This document shows positions 46,501 through 60,028 of a stretch of 64,000 nt of DNA, in pieces. Each line of letters begins with the position of its first letter. The first letter of the stretch is position 1. The DNA is from Hirudo medicinalis (lineage: Eukaryota > Annelida > Clitellata > Hirudinida > Hirudinidae): assembly GCA_011800805.1 (NCBI GenBank), contig MPNW01000150.1, positions 159,775 through 223,774 on the forward strand. The letters are read 5' to 3'. The position numbers and the translations under genes are program-made. The notes under the pieces are model-generated. The model made no database searches, had not been told where the DNA came from, and saw only the letters and a list, made by a program, of their open reading frames with translations.

Positions 46501-47395
46501 ACTAATGTTTTTTTTAAATTCGTGGGTGAGGATATTTGCAGAAAATGATTGTCTGAGAAGGATTTCCTTAAGATTGGGATGGTTTTGTGTGATGCAACCT
46601 CGAGTGGTTATGACGTCAGATGTTACCAAATTATATCACGATTACCAATGAAAATGTATTGTAATAATAGCAAGCCGATGAAATATTTAATCTTAACAAT
46701 AAAACCTTATTAAAGCTCCATGCCGTTAGTACAAATAAACAATCTTTTGAACAGACGATACGATACAATGCACATTAAATTTACTGCTACATTTACCAGT
46801 GCTTTGGTCATTTCACTGATGACTGGCATGTTCAAAGTTTGAAACAATGTGATGGAGAGAGAAACTCAAGAGCAAAGAATTTTACATGCACAGCTTGGAA
46901 CCAGCACCGAAGCTTCTTTCACTTCTCCAGGCGCTTAAGACTCATAGAAAATTTTCCACTTTCATCTACGAGGCCGTAAAACGGTTTCACTTTGCAAAGT
47001 AGCTGTTGTTTTCTCCAAGAGAGATGCATACATGTCAGCATCGTCCGTTTTTTCGACACGGGTACAATTCAACCTGCACAGTTGGAATGGACGAGAGTGG
47101 TAGGAGATAAAACATGTCTGGTGTAGATCAAGGTGCACCGAGACCAGGTTATTAAAAGATGTTCAGTGGCAGCAAGCGTTCCTGCTGGCAACTTGCTTAA
47201 AACAGAGAATCCAACAGTAGTCTCCGCATCGCTTCTTCATTTTCCGCGCTTGGAAGGTGCGTACGCAAAGTGTTTGACGGCTTTAATTTATCGTTTCATC
47301 AGTTGTTTCGATCGACTTAAAAAAGTTTTTCGAGGCAGTTTTTTCTCGTTATAAATCGACGTAATTAATTGCAAACAAATCTATTTATTCGACAA

Positions 47396-47471
47396 TTAGA
47401 CATAATAACATAATAAATGTCCTTATATCACTTAGACATAATAACATAATAATAACATAATAAGTGTCCTT
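47396..47471. repeat. Imperfect direct repeat
   Basis: TTAGACATAATAACATAATA followed by AATGTCCTT recurs 36 bases later as the same 20-mer plus ATAACATAATAAGTGTCCTT. It is a local duplication just upstream of the first filamin exon recognised. Confidence 0.7.
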
Positions 47472-47633
47472 CTACGACTCGTCTTATGCAAATCGAAGCT
47501 GGGCGCCTGCAAAATTAGACTTTTCATTAAAACAAATATTTATTTAAATCCTTTTAATGTTGTTCGCGACGCAAACATATACTGCCGACTTCTTAATAAC
47601 TACTATAACAATAACAACAAAAATGACAACAAC

Positions 47634-49976
47634 AGTTCCGTTACATTCCAGATGTCTCCGGGAAATCCTGCTCCTGAAATAAGGCCCAACTCCGATGGGT
47701 CCGTTATGGTCCAGTACCATCCCACCGACAGAGGGGTGCACAACTTGAACTTCAGTTACAATGAGCATGCTGTTGACGGTTAACGTTACTTTATTGTTAA
47801 TAAATAATACATGCTATTTGAATGGCTAATTCCTATTATAATAAATATTAATAATTAAGTTGTTACTAGCTGTAAAACGACGTTGCTACATTTTTTAAGG
47901 GAAGCAAGATTATCAGAGACTTATAAATTGTTGAATATTTTAATTAGTCAAATACTCAAACATTTTTAAATGATAATATTAATAAAAATAATGATGATAA
48001 TAACGATAATGATGATGACGACGACGACGATGATGATGATGATGATGTTAATTATGTGAAAATTATTAAAGTCATTATTTGCCAGAGTAGACATTTGATC
48101 TTTTAAGAATCGGGAGAGAAACATTAAAATATGTTCAACTATTTAGGATCCAGGTTGTCGTAATAGATCATTTTATTTTTATTTTTTAAAAATGCTCTTG
48201 AAAGACAAATCTCCGAAATTCTATGCCCACAAGAGTCTAAGTTGTTTTGCACAAGGTTAATGATGCTTTTACACGACAAGTTAAGGGATTGGGAGTCTTA
48301 GAGGAGAACAGAGTGGATTATTTAAGTTAATGTATTTTTAATAAATTCATTGAAAGTAGTTGTTAATTTCTCTAAGTGTTTAAGTTCATAACCATTTCAC
48401 ATTCATTAATAACTTTCCACTTAATAAGAAAGATCAAAATCAATTTTTAAAAGTCGAAAACAAATGCTAATCATTCCCGCATAATTAGGAATTCGCAGAC
48501 GATTGAGCGCCAGGTGGAATGAGTCTGTAATGGAGAAACATCTCTGCAGATGAGAGTTTTCTTTCCAGTGGCTCCACGGAATTCCAGGCCGTGTTCTTTA
48601 CATGTTTACTACTTCACACTCAATAAACTACACACAAGTACTTTTTATATTTCGGCAACAAACCTTTAGGTGATGTTTAAGGCGTCAGTCTGCTTTTGGA
48701 GATTTATTTGGCAATCCATTCTCTTAATTTTGCTATTATTTATTTTTTATGCTTGTTACGATTAATACAACTTATGAAAAAAATCATAAATCATTCACAG
48801 CTACGGAAATTCCTTAATAATTTTAAAAGGTACATTGCTTGGAAGTTACAGTAATAATTATAGTAGAATAACGTAATAGTTCAATGTTTTATTATTGGAA
48901 TAAATGAAACTGCGACTGTACTCTATTAAGTTAAAAACTTTTAAAACGTTTTTTTTTAAATTCACTTATTAAATTAATATTCGTAGTTTGTTAAAGTTTT
49001 TTTTATTATTTTTACATTCTAGGAACCCCTCTGAATCTCGTGGTAGACAAAGTCGACAAGGGCTACGTGACCGCTTACGGATCGGGTTTGAGTTACGGAG
49101 TTAGTGGCAAGGAAGCCATCCTCCATGTCGTCGGATCAACGAGTGAGAAACCATTTTACTTTTACTTGAAGCTGTGCTCAAATTAATCTCTAAATTACGA
49201 GTTATTTTTTTTACTTATTTAAACCCAAACAACTTTATACTTATACCAACTTCGTCACAATTTCCGGCAATTAGAATTTTGTAAATTTTATTTAAAAAGA
49301 AAATTTTAAAGTTAAAGCCACCTCTATCAATCGAGAAAAGCAACTTGAAACAATTATTTATATATTATTATTATTTTTATTTATATTAGTCAGATCTAAA
49401 ATGTCTTTGTTTCATAAAAGCGGTAAAATGGCTGAAACACGGCCAATAAATCATAAAAACAAAAATGTTGATACTCAGCCACTCTTAAAAACGTTTAATT
49501 CAATTAACGTTCAATTAAATTTCCTCGCAACGGGCCACGAGAGATGGAAAGTAATGAATAAGCATGCATTTATCTCACTTTATCTGGGCGCTAGAATACT
49601 GGAATTTGTTTCATAATATTTTTTGAATAACTTGAAACTTTTAATCTTACGTTAATCTAATATACTGAAGTGCGAATTTAACTGAAATTTCTATTTTGTT
49701 AATTGAATGTACTACATTTTATTTTATTTTCACACAATCCCTCGTTTTCCAAAACACGAAGTTCCATCACATTTTTAGGTTTCCTAATCTTTCGGAAAGT
49801 GAATTTGTAAAAAAAAAATATTTGTTCTGATGAGCTGAATGATTCAAACCACGTGTGCAAACAAAAATATTCCATACTGTGATTAGCTTTACAACATATT
49901 GATCCTCATTGAAGCTGGAAATAATATTCAAAACTCATTTCGCTTCTAGTTCGAGCTGTATATATATACATATAAA

Positions 49977-50007
<31 letters not shown>

Positions 50008-53000
50008 TTTATTATTTTATAAGATATATATATAGGGTGCGTGAGGGACACCATTTCGATTTTCCTGAGGGGCTAACCCTCGTGCAACTTGGTGAGATTT
50101 CCTTTTTTTTTGCTTTTAGAAAAAAAGTAGGGGGCACCTTGGCAACGTCCCCTCCCCCCAAAAAAATTACGTTTCTGGGGCACACAAAATGTTGATTAGA
50201 TGCCGGACGGCGAACCAGAGCTAAAAATGTATATAGTCAAAGTACTATTAATATTTCTTGTAATATTTAACTTTTTGCCACCAGGGGACATTGACGTCAA
50301 GGTACATGGTCCCGGAAAGGCAGATATTGTACGCAAGACTGAGAAAAATGGTAACCTGGAAGTGGCATACGTGCCGGTATCACCTGGAGAATATGATATC
50401 CACATCACTCACAAGGGAAAACCTATCTGCAGCTCACCGTTTCAGGCCAAGATATCAGGTTTTATTTTTTTGGCCATTACTTTCCAAAACTATTTTTATT
50501 TCCATCATAACGATAATATCGCATAGATATATCAACAGTCATTATAATTAAATGATACTGCAATTTATTTTTTCATATAATAATAAAGTTATTGTATTCG
50601 AACGTACATATTTACATATTATAATATATATATCTCACAAATATTCCTGACTATAATTTTCAGGCGAGGGAAGAAAGAGGTCTCAGCTATCGCTACCTGC
50701 CACCGGCGTTTACGTACTTTGTGGTGGTAACGTCGACCTTGCAAACACAGTTGGAGTCATCAAACCACCCGGTGGTGTTGCCGAACCGTGCCTCCTCAAG
50801 AAGACTGCCGATGGCAAATTAGGTAATTAACATTTGCCCCTAACCCTGTCAGTTTTCCCCTTGATATTTTTCTAAATCCGTATAATTCATAAATAATAAT
50901 AATTCTTAAATAATTTATTAATCATAATGCAGCTCCAATAAGATTATTAAAGCTTCCGACATCAATATTTATTAGATATTATAAGTTTCGATGACTAAAT
51001 TACAAGTGTATTTGCTTTCCTTATGTGTCTTTAGTGTGAAATTAACTGTTTGTCGCTAAGTACCACACTTTACAGTTGTAATATTTATATAAATAAAAAA
51101 ATTTCGAACCCGCCTACCTCGACCGATTTTAAAATCCTGGCTACTGGTAATTAGCAGTATGTCTTAATTGTGATACATTAATATTTTAGTTTTGGGTAGC
51201 TCAAAAATTAATTGCTTTTAAATTGAGAAATTCTGGAATCTGCGTTATTACGTTACACATTCAAGGAGTGTTTGCACACACTGACCAATTTGGTCAAGTA
51301 CCAATGATCCTTTCACTATTACTCATATTGGCACAAGTTACAAGTCGCATTTATTTAAGGCCGATATATTGTGGCTTTTTTTGTGAGTATTTTGTATGTA
51401 TGTTTATTCTTGTAAATATATTTTTCATTTTACTATGGTTTCCGATTTCACGAACAGCGATTGCCTCATTTCAACCGAAGAAGAAAGGGACTTACGTGGT
51501 TGAGGTGAAGCAGGATGGACACCCAATCACCGGAAGCCCCTTCAACCTGTCCATTGGGGACTCAGAAATCAGTCATGCATCCAAGGTCAGCATCTCCGGA
51601 GCCATGAAAGAGGCAAAAGCAAACGTTTGGAATGAAGTAAAAATTGACACTTCGTCAGCAGGTTTGTTGATTAAGTTAAGTTATTTATTCATTTGGATTG
51701 TGTTATAAATAAATACTCACATGTTTATAAATCTCTAATGAAGTAGCTAAAACTTTTCTGATAAAAGTGTTTTATCAACGAACGGTTACATTGTTATTTT
51801 TAAGTTAAGATCAGTGGAATCACTCCTGTTTATAACTTATGTGAATTGCTTAACCCATCATAATATTTATTTATTTAGTATTTAATAACATCATCATCAG
51901 CATCTAACTATTTCTAGGTCTGGGAGCCCTGGGCATATCCGTGGAGGGAGCACACAGATCTGATTTGCTCATGAAGGAGAAGAGTGCCACAGAATTCCTC
52001 CTCTCTTACAAGCCACATGAACCAGGCATATATCTCCTCAACGTGATGTTTGGAGACGAGCACGTCACAGGTGATTGTTGTTCCTCAGACTGTACGATTA
52101 AGAATTGGAAAGGGGAATGTTTGATGTTGATTGAAGAGAGTTATTTCGGAATGAATTGTTTCAATTGAAAATCTTTTAAATAATCAAGTATTTCAAGAAA
52201 TTAAGTATTTGTATTCGAGTTATTAATTCTATAAATTTCATGATTAATATCAAAAGACATTTACTCGATATAAAGAGACGTTTTGTTTTTATACTGTCTA
52301 AAAACTATTACTAAATCAAACTTGCCGTTATTAATTGATTTGTAGTTAAGTGGTAATAAATTTTTACCAGGGAGTCCTTTCATGGTGAGCGTGGGTGGCG
52401 AGCCCTCAGGACGTACCAGGGAGACTGCCACCAAGAGCATCGGATCTGCTCCCATCGTCAACGCTAAGGACAAGTGCACGCTGGAGATGAAACTCACCGG
52501 TATTTTGGAAATAATTTATTATCGAGATTGGAACATTATCTTTATCATCGGTATTAAATGTTATTTAGATTGTTATGCAACAATACAATTAAATTCTAAA
52601 TATTTTAACATAGGACTAAATCCTCTGGATTTGGAAGCCACTCTGACATCGCCAGATGGAGAGTCTGAGGCTTGTGAGATCAGGGACAAGGCTGACTTTC
52701 TCTTCGAGATCAGATTCTCTCCACCTCAGGCCGGTACCCATACCCTCAGCATCAAGTACAAAGGAATCCACTTGCCTGGTAATATGTAACTGCATTATTA
52801 AATTAAAAAAAAACGCTAATTGATGTTAATATTATTCGTAAAATGTAACGCGTTTTTATTGAAAGTTTTTGCGCTACATTTTTATGGAGTAAAGTACAAA
52901 TTAGAACACGGGAAATTATACTGATAAATCCTACCAGCTCTAAGCTTTCATTACTAAAATAAAATATTTTGGCTTATCACTGCATATTTCAATATTTCTT

Positions 53001-54974
53001 ATCATAACTTCACCAAAGTTCATCCTGGAACCTTCTTGAACAGGCAGTCCTTTCCAGTACACGGTTGGTAAGGAGACCAGTGGTGGAACCCACAAGGTAG
53101 AGTTCAGAGGACCCGGAGTGGACAGAGGGGAGATCAATATTCCAAGTAAGTTCCTTATACAAAAATGTATTCTTCCAAGAATTTTGTACGAAAAAATACC
53201 TGTCCTTCGAAGATTTTTTCAACGTCTACACTCGAGAGGCAGGAGCTGGAAATTTGTCAGTCGCCATTGAGGGTCCTTCCAAGGCCAAAATCAGCATCAA
53301 AGAGAATTCTAGTGGATTTTCCATCGTCTCCTACGAAGTTCCTAAAGAAGGTAAATTAATGTAAAATGACATCATCGTGATGTCTTTAATGGCAAAATCA
53401 CGACACTCAAATTCTGCAACCTTAAACCGTTAGATTAAGTGTAACATTAATTTAGCTGTGTAAATAAATACATAAGAAATTGGAGAATAACTAGTAACTA
53501 TTCAGTTGTTAATTACATTAAATAATTAATTTGCTTAATTACAGGTGAATACGGCATCCACGTGAAGTACAATGATCAACACGTTCCTCATTCACCTGCC
53601 ATTGTCCACGTGTCACCTGAGAGCAAAGATGCCAAATTAGTGACACTGCATGGATTGAGAGATAGAGGATTGGAGGTAAAACAATTTTGATTCAAATAAC
53701 TACAATGTATGTCAATAATTTAAACCATTTCAAAAGTGGGATGTTAAAATGTTTTCACCGCTACAGGTCGATAGGCCAGCAACATTCAATGTTAACTTGA
53801 ACGGAGGCATTGGAACTCTGAAAGCTTTTGTAAAGACGCCTTCAGGCACAGAGGAGGATGTTTTCAGTCAGGAACTCGATCAAGACATGTATGCCATGAG
53901 GTTCTTGCCAAAAGAGAATGGAGTTTATTATGTCTATATAAGATTTAATGAGGCCCACATACCTGGAAGTCCCTTTCCACTTCTCGTTGGAAAACTTGGA
54001 GCTGATCCCGCGCTCGTCTCAGCCAAAGGTGACGGCCTTGAGAAGGGAGAAGTAGGTTAGCATCTGTCATCTCTGGTTCTCTTTTCATAGCTTTTACTTT
54101 TATTTAACTAATTATTATATCGATTAATTCATAAAATCGTTTAAATCCTTGGAGATGTGCAACAGGTTAACAGTCATTATGATAATTTCGCTTTAATATA
54201 AAAAAAATGTTAACAGGCAAAGCTTCCAAGTTTTCCGTCACCACTACAAATGCCGGTGCTGGGGTCATGGCAGTGCACATCGAAGGACCATCGAAAGTGG
54301 CAGTGGTTTGCTCGGAAGCGGAAGAAGGATACGACTTTACCTACACTCCGATGGCCCCGGGAGATTACTTGATCTACATTAAGTTCTGTTCAGTGTCCAT
54401 AGCTGGATCACCCTTCAAGGCCACTGTGACAGGTTTTGTAACTGAACTGATGGTCTGCGGTCAGACCATGGACACATTTAATTCTCAAATGGATGTTTCA
54501 GGCAAAGGAAAGCCCTCCGACATTCTGGAAACATCAGGTCTGTTTGTGGAGACAGTTGAGAAGAAGCCAGGCTCCTCAAAGAGCAAGCGTTTTCATGGAG
54601 ATGCCACCAAAGTGATTGCTCAAGGAAATGGATTGAAGAAAGGATTTCCAGGGAGGGCAGGAACTTTCACTTTGGATGTTAAGGATGCAGGCAAGCAAAT
54701 TCAATAACGATTTATTCGCATTTACTTGATAAAAAAAACATGAAAAGGCATTTATTTAAATGTTATTATGAAACGTTATTCAGGACAGGCTTTGTTGACC
54801 TTGGGAATGATCTCTCCAAACGGACATCCAGTTCAAGAGTTGACTTACAAAAAGACTCGCCCTAACCTCTACACTGTGACCTATAACGCCCCAGAAAGAG
54901 GGGAGCATGTCCTCACCATAAGGTGGGGAATGGACGACATTCCTGGAAGTCCCTTCACCATCACTGTCGGCTAA
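47634..54974 (+). CDS. Filamin C-terminal region (repeats 16C to 24), about 15 exons; 5' end not found
   Basis: Filamins cross-link actin and bind integrins and other receptors through immunoglobulin-like repeats, dimerising by the last repeat. The first exon recognised (about 47634-47778) starts mid-repeat 16. Then come 49023-49142, 50285-50458, 50664-50822, 51458-51661, 51918-52070, 52371-52499, 52614-52778, 53044-53145, 53213-53350, 53545-53675, 53767-54055, 54217-54432, 54502-54690 and 54784-54974, about 835 aa. Order matches human filamin repeats 16-24: EPCLLKK (18), EGRKRSQ linker, YTREAGAGNLSVAIEGPSKA (21), YTPMAPGDYLIYIKF (23), a hinge, and dimerisation repeat 24 ending IPGSPFTITVG. 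GSPF-type repeat ends recur throughout. Nearly all introns are phase 1. No CH domains or repeats 1-15 exist in the window; whether the transcript starts locally is unknown, so I give no symbol. Confidence 0.9.
47990..48048. repeat. GAT/GAC triplet microsatellite in a filamin intron
   Basis: Runs of GAT switch to GAC and back to GAT within 60 bases. Confidence 0.85.
49960..50030. repeat. (TA)n microsatellite in a filamin intron
   Basis: About 45 bases of near-perfect TA dinucleotides followed by an A/T tract and a second short TA run. Confidence 0.85.
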
Positions 54975-55630
54975 ACTTCGACCGTAGTCCGAAGCACGGA
55001 TAATCTTTGTCGTGGTTTTTTTGGCTCAGCACCGTCCATAATCCTAAATTCGCTCGACTATTTTGTTCGATGGCTTGTTATTCGTTGCTAAACATTAAAT
55101 TGTATTCATGAGTGCCTTCCAGAAATAATAATAATGATCATCATCTCTAACATTTTGTCCTTCTTGTATTGAATTCAAAAATATTACAAATTTACGTGAT
55201 GCGCGCACGCACAACGATGACATCACGTCGGACAATGACGACGTTAATAATATTTATAAGTCTTAATAATAAAATAAGAGACAAAATAAGGTGACGAAAT
55301 AATAAACTTCGTGAAGGGAACAACTCGCTCAGAGAAGAATCAATTCATTCCACAAGATACTTTTGTAAAGCAACCCCATCCTCTCTGAAAGTCATAGTTA
55401 CGTGGACCATCATTTCCTAGGTAGAGATGCAATTTAGTTTCTTCAGGGAAAAACTGACCAGAGGCATTTCCTAGACCGAAATACAAGTTCTTTCCTGAGA
55501 AACATGTTTTAATTAACGATCAAAGAACATGCCCACAAACTTAATTTTTCTCAAAAGGATTTTCTCAAAATTTAGAACGACTTTGTATTAAAATCGGCCA
55601 TGCAAATTTCAACTAATAAACAGTAATGCA
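54975..55630. other. Convergent 3' ends of filamin and NAA25
   Basis: Tail-to-tail interval holding the filamin 3'UTR and probably the NAA25 3'UTR. No further exon or repeat recognised. Confidence 0.5.
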
Positions 55631-58600
55631 TCATAAAGATTCGTTCGGCTCTTTTTCTTTCAGCCTGTCCATCAGGACGCCGATGTGTTGCAGAAGCTCG
55701 GATGAATCGTTCCTCAAGTTGTTGAACCCCTTCTTTGCTGTCGTCAGAACCTTTAAAGAGTCCGTCGAACTCGTCTGGCATGAATAATTAAATTACTGAT
55801 CACCAGTCAGGCGGGTAAGAGATAGTTTGAGGGTGCCGACATTTTGTCTGGCCAAATTTTATGAATGTCAGAAACTAAACATCGTTTGCGTTAAAATTTG
55901 CTATATTTTAATTTTTATGTTTTAAGTGAATCATATTTTAATAAAAAAAACTTTCAAAATGTGAACCTTGTTAAGGTGATCGATCATGAGTGACACATTG
56001 GGTAAAAACTTTTCAGATGTTTTCTTGAAAAAGTCTGTCAGCAGGGAGTGAAGACTAACAAGTCCTTGAGCCAACAAGTTGTAGCTGAGTGAAATGTTAG
56101 GCTGCAAGGAGAGATGAATTGGTTATTAAAACCAATTGATATTGATCAATTTAAAATTAACTTAGTTAATGTGAGTTAGTTCGGAGTAATTCATTTTTTA
56201 AATTGTTAAAAAATTTTGCAATCAGTAACACATATTTACGATCTCTGGGAGTTTCTTTGCTTTCTTCTTGCCCTTCTTAGTCTTGAATGGTTGAAGAAGC
56301 TGATCACAACAGTTGAAGATGATGACCAGTTGACACAAATGCTTGAATGAAACAACAAAATTCACAGTATAGATGTATAGATAAATCACTTTTTAAAAAA
56401 GAATACATTTATAAAAATTAAACACTCGATTCCAAAGGATCAAAAAAGCTTAAAATAGGAAATAAGGACCATACAATTAGCATGAATTCACCAACCTGCA
56501 AAAGCAATATGGCTTCCTCTAAGCAAGCAACCACCTTAAAAGAGAACGGTCCCTCCTCGTTCAACTCGACATTCTTGATGTTGAAATCTGTTTTCCAGGA
56601 ATTTAAGAAATTGCAAAGTAATTCCATTTGACAAGAAAGTTTTTAAGACAGAAAAATGCTTACCAAATGCTAGAACATCAGTTGCTTTACCAAGAGGAAT
56701 GTAGTTTTTGTCTGGCAACAGAAAAAGTTTAAAGATTTAAAATCTCAAATGAAAGTCTGGATCTGAGGTTGTCATGACAAAGACAATTAGGGATGATCAA
56801 TTTCATGCTTATTTAATCAGATGGACAGATATATAACCACAGTCATTTCATTCACCTGAGCCAGGGCTTCTGACAACCTCAACAACAGAGTTGAAGAACT
56901 GAACAAACTGAGCAAAAGATTCATCTAACTTCTTGTCGAAGAAAACTTTCAAAGGCGTCTGGAAGAAATGTTCGGCAAATGTCTGCAAAAAAAATTGAGC
57001 AAAAAATGATTTAAGAAATAAACATAGATCATCACAGACATACATTCACACATGTGAATTGCAAACAAAGAAGTCACCTGTCGAGACAATTAACAAGCTA
57101 CGAAATATCTCTAACCTCTCTTGGACTATTAATTAATTCTTTGGCCCTGGCAGAAGCGTTCTTAAAGACAGAGAGACGATTGTCGTCCTTCTCGAAGAGC
57201 GAGCAGGAGGCAAAATGGTTGGAAATCTCGCCTTCGACATCAGACGACGAGTCGTAGGTGAAGGTCTTCTTTGCATTCTGAGGCACATTCGTCGGTCGTG
57301 ATATTTCCGAAGAAACGATCTCGTCAGTTCTCGAATCTTTAAAGTGCAAATTGGAGTTTTTCTTGTCGGCGCAGCGAGGATCGTCTAGCGAAAGGTCGTT
57401 CGATGTGTTGGTGTTGGCCTGTTGGAAGCCAATCATGTTCGATTCCTTCACAACTCTCCACAGCACTCTCAAGGTCAGAGTTTGCAAGAGAATCCAAGAT
57501 TTCTATTTGTCATGTTAAAAGAGTAAATCATTGAAATTGTTAGATAATTTGTTTAAGACTGAACGATAAATGATGCATAATTAGTAAACAAAATGACATT
57601 TTATAATTAAGTAATAAATTAAAAAGCGGTTATTAACACTTCAATTAGTCCCATTCGACCAACCTCCTCCTCAAAGGATTTCTCCTGGAAGCCCTCTTTT
57701 TGCCTAAAACATTGAAGACACATTCTTCTTATAGTCACAAAGTACATAAATATAATAAAAAATTAAGAAAAAAATAAGGCATAATTATTTAGTTGACACA
57801 AGAAAGATTCCAGCTACAAAGCTTGAAGTAACCTTCCATAGAGCTTCCAATTGGTCGAGACGTGAAAGTCCCTGTTGTCGAGCAGCCTCTTGCAGTCCAT
57901 GCCATGGAAAGGGAAATCTTCGAGGCTGCAGGAGAAGACCAATTCTTCTACTGCTTTTTGGCTGAACAAGAAATTGGCAGACATTTGTATTATGATAATC
58001 ATCCTAATGAGAATAATAATAATAACCAAACTACATGTGTAATTTAATTAAACTACTGCATCTCGGTGCAAAACCATTAATCCAATTGCGTGGTTGTGGC
58101 TCTGCTCTTCATATTGACAATGAGAGCAAATAATATGTTAATATTTCTAACCATTATCCTCCAATAGTCAATATTCTTCTGCCAATCACTCAATGACAAA
58201 TAATAAGCATCTTGTCGATTATTAAATTTACCAATAATAATAATAAATAAATAATCAATAATAAATTAATTACATTACATTAATATCCCACTTGTTTAAG
58301 AAACTCATCAATTTTACACCAAAATGATAATATAAATATTCACAAGTTGCTCTTACTCATAACAAGCTGAAATGAGACCAAGCATGAGTCTGTTTACTGA
58401 AATGCCTGCAAACTGGACTGATCGGGACACTCTTCTCTTCAGATCAATAAATTCTTTGATCTGAAAGCATAACAACTTTTAATTAGACTGTTAAATTGAT
58501 TATGTCATAACTAAAATGTAAGGAAAACTTTTTAATTGAGCATTCACATATTAGCAGATGTTACATTATTTTGTTTATTATTGTAATTTATGGACTCTCA

Positions 58601-59994
58601 CCCTGTCAAATGTTCCGTATTTGTAGCAATTAATTATGTAATCTGTTGACTGGAAAAATTGGATCATGTTACGTTGTGAAATGTACCAGAAGGAATTAAA
58701 ATTTAACATCATTCAATGCTTACTTCTCTCTGCACACTCTCATAAAACTTCAAAGTAGTGTCGCAGTATTTTTTGGCCAACTGAAACTGGCCAAATTTCA
58801 TGAGCGGATTGGAGATGATGTACCTGAGGATTCGAGGTGATGAGTGAAAAATAACAAAAGAAGGGTCATTTGTGAATCTACAGGTAAGACAAACCCCATG
58901 GTGTCGTTTTGTATGTACTTCACCTCCAGTAACTCAAAGATTCGAAAACCCTGGTGCATTGTTCCTGATAAACAATAAAAAAAGAAAGCATTTTTTCAAC
59001 ATGTTGGCAACCTGGAGTAGTCAAATATGCAACTTACAATCAAGCATCAAACTCACCCAGCGTGGCATGGTACTTAACAAGCAGAAGCTTTGTGATGAAA
59101 TTGGAAGGACTCTTCTCCAGTGCTTCCTCTAGCAGAGCAATGGCCCTGACCAGTTGTATCATGCTGTCTACAAAATTGAAGATAAAACCAAATGGGTAAA
59201 TAAATTAATCAACTAATTAACAATAAATAATAACTAAGTGAATGATTAAAATGATAATCGAGTGCAAATGCTCGAATAATTGATTTTCCAACAGGACAAC
59301 ATTTCTTAAAATCAGACGAACATCAGACCTGTCCTCTTGGCGACCTCAAAGAGGATTTCAGCAGACAGAAGGACGTACGGATCGGCCGGTTGAATTTCGG
59401 TAGATTTTAAATGCTCGCCTGTTTTGTTTAGAATAACATAAATAAATTGAATGAGAATGATAAAAATCGAACAAGTTAATCGATCGTTCTAACAATTCAT
59501 TCGAGATCAAAATTAATTTAAACTTTCGTGAAGAAAAATTAATTCACTTCCATCGCATGACATTACAATGTTGCTAATATTATAAACTTTCAATGTAACT
59601 GGGAAAGTAAACATATATTAAATTTTAAAAGATGAATTAAAGTTTTTTTGTAAATTTTCCAGTTTAAAATAATATTAATTCTTTAAATGAGGAGAATGTA
59701 AATCGGCTTACCAAACGCGAGGGCGTGATGATAAAAGTTGAGGAGAGTTCCGACGAGATCCAACTGTTCCCGAGCGGGCAGTTCCTCATAGAATCCCATG
59801 TAATGATTGGCCTGCAGTGTGAAGACGTGCCTTTGTGTTGTCTTGCACTGGAATGAAAAGAAACACATGTTAAAGTAGAAAAGCTTAAATTTTTTATTCC
59901 AAATAGCAACTTGTGTTGGCTAGTTATAATGGAATTATTGGTTATTTTTATGGTGCTGTACAAATATAGCTAACATTATTATTGTTATTAATGG

Positions 59995-60028
<34 letters not shown>

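Larger units (their letters stand above)
43743..47630. other. Divergent spacer between SMG1 and the filamin gene
   Basis: Presumably holds the SMG1 promoter and, if the filamin gene starts locally, its promoter too. I looked for filamin repeats or CH domains on the plus strand and saw none. It contains a foldback element (44581-44968), a 12 bp minisatellite (46447-46500) and a short direct repeat (47396-47471). The rest is AT-rich with no recognised content. Confidence 0.6.

Noticed and set aside
46301..46651. 116 aa ORF with a His-Gly repeat
   Set aside because: The repeat comes from a 12 bp minisatellite; no splice, homology or promoter support.
47650..47778. ATG at 47650 as the start codon of the short filamin
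   Set aside because: The frame stays open upstream and the residues before it (VTFQ) fit a filamin strand, so coding probably begins earlier.
55631..57510. A separate unknown gene downstream of NAA25
   Set aside because: Collinearity with the C-terminal third of human NAA25 (Lys-rich stretch, coiled end) shows it is the same gene.
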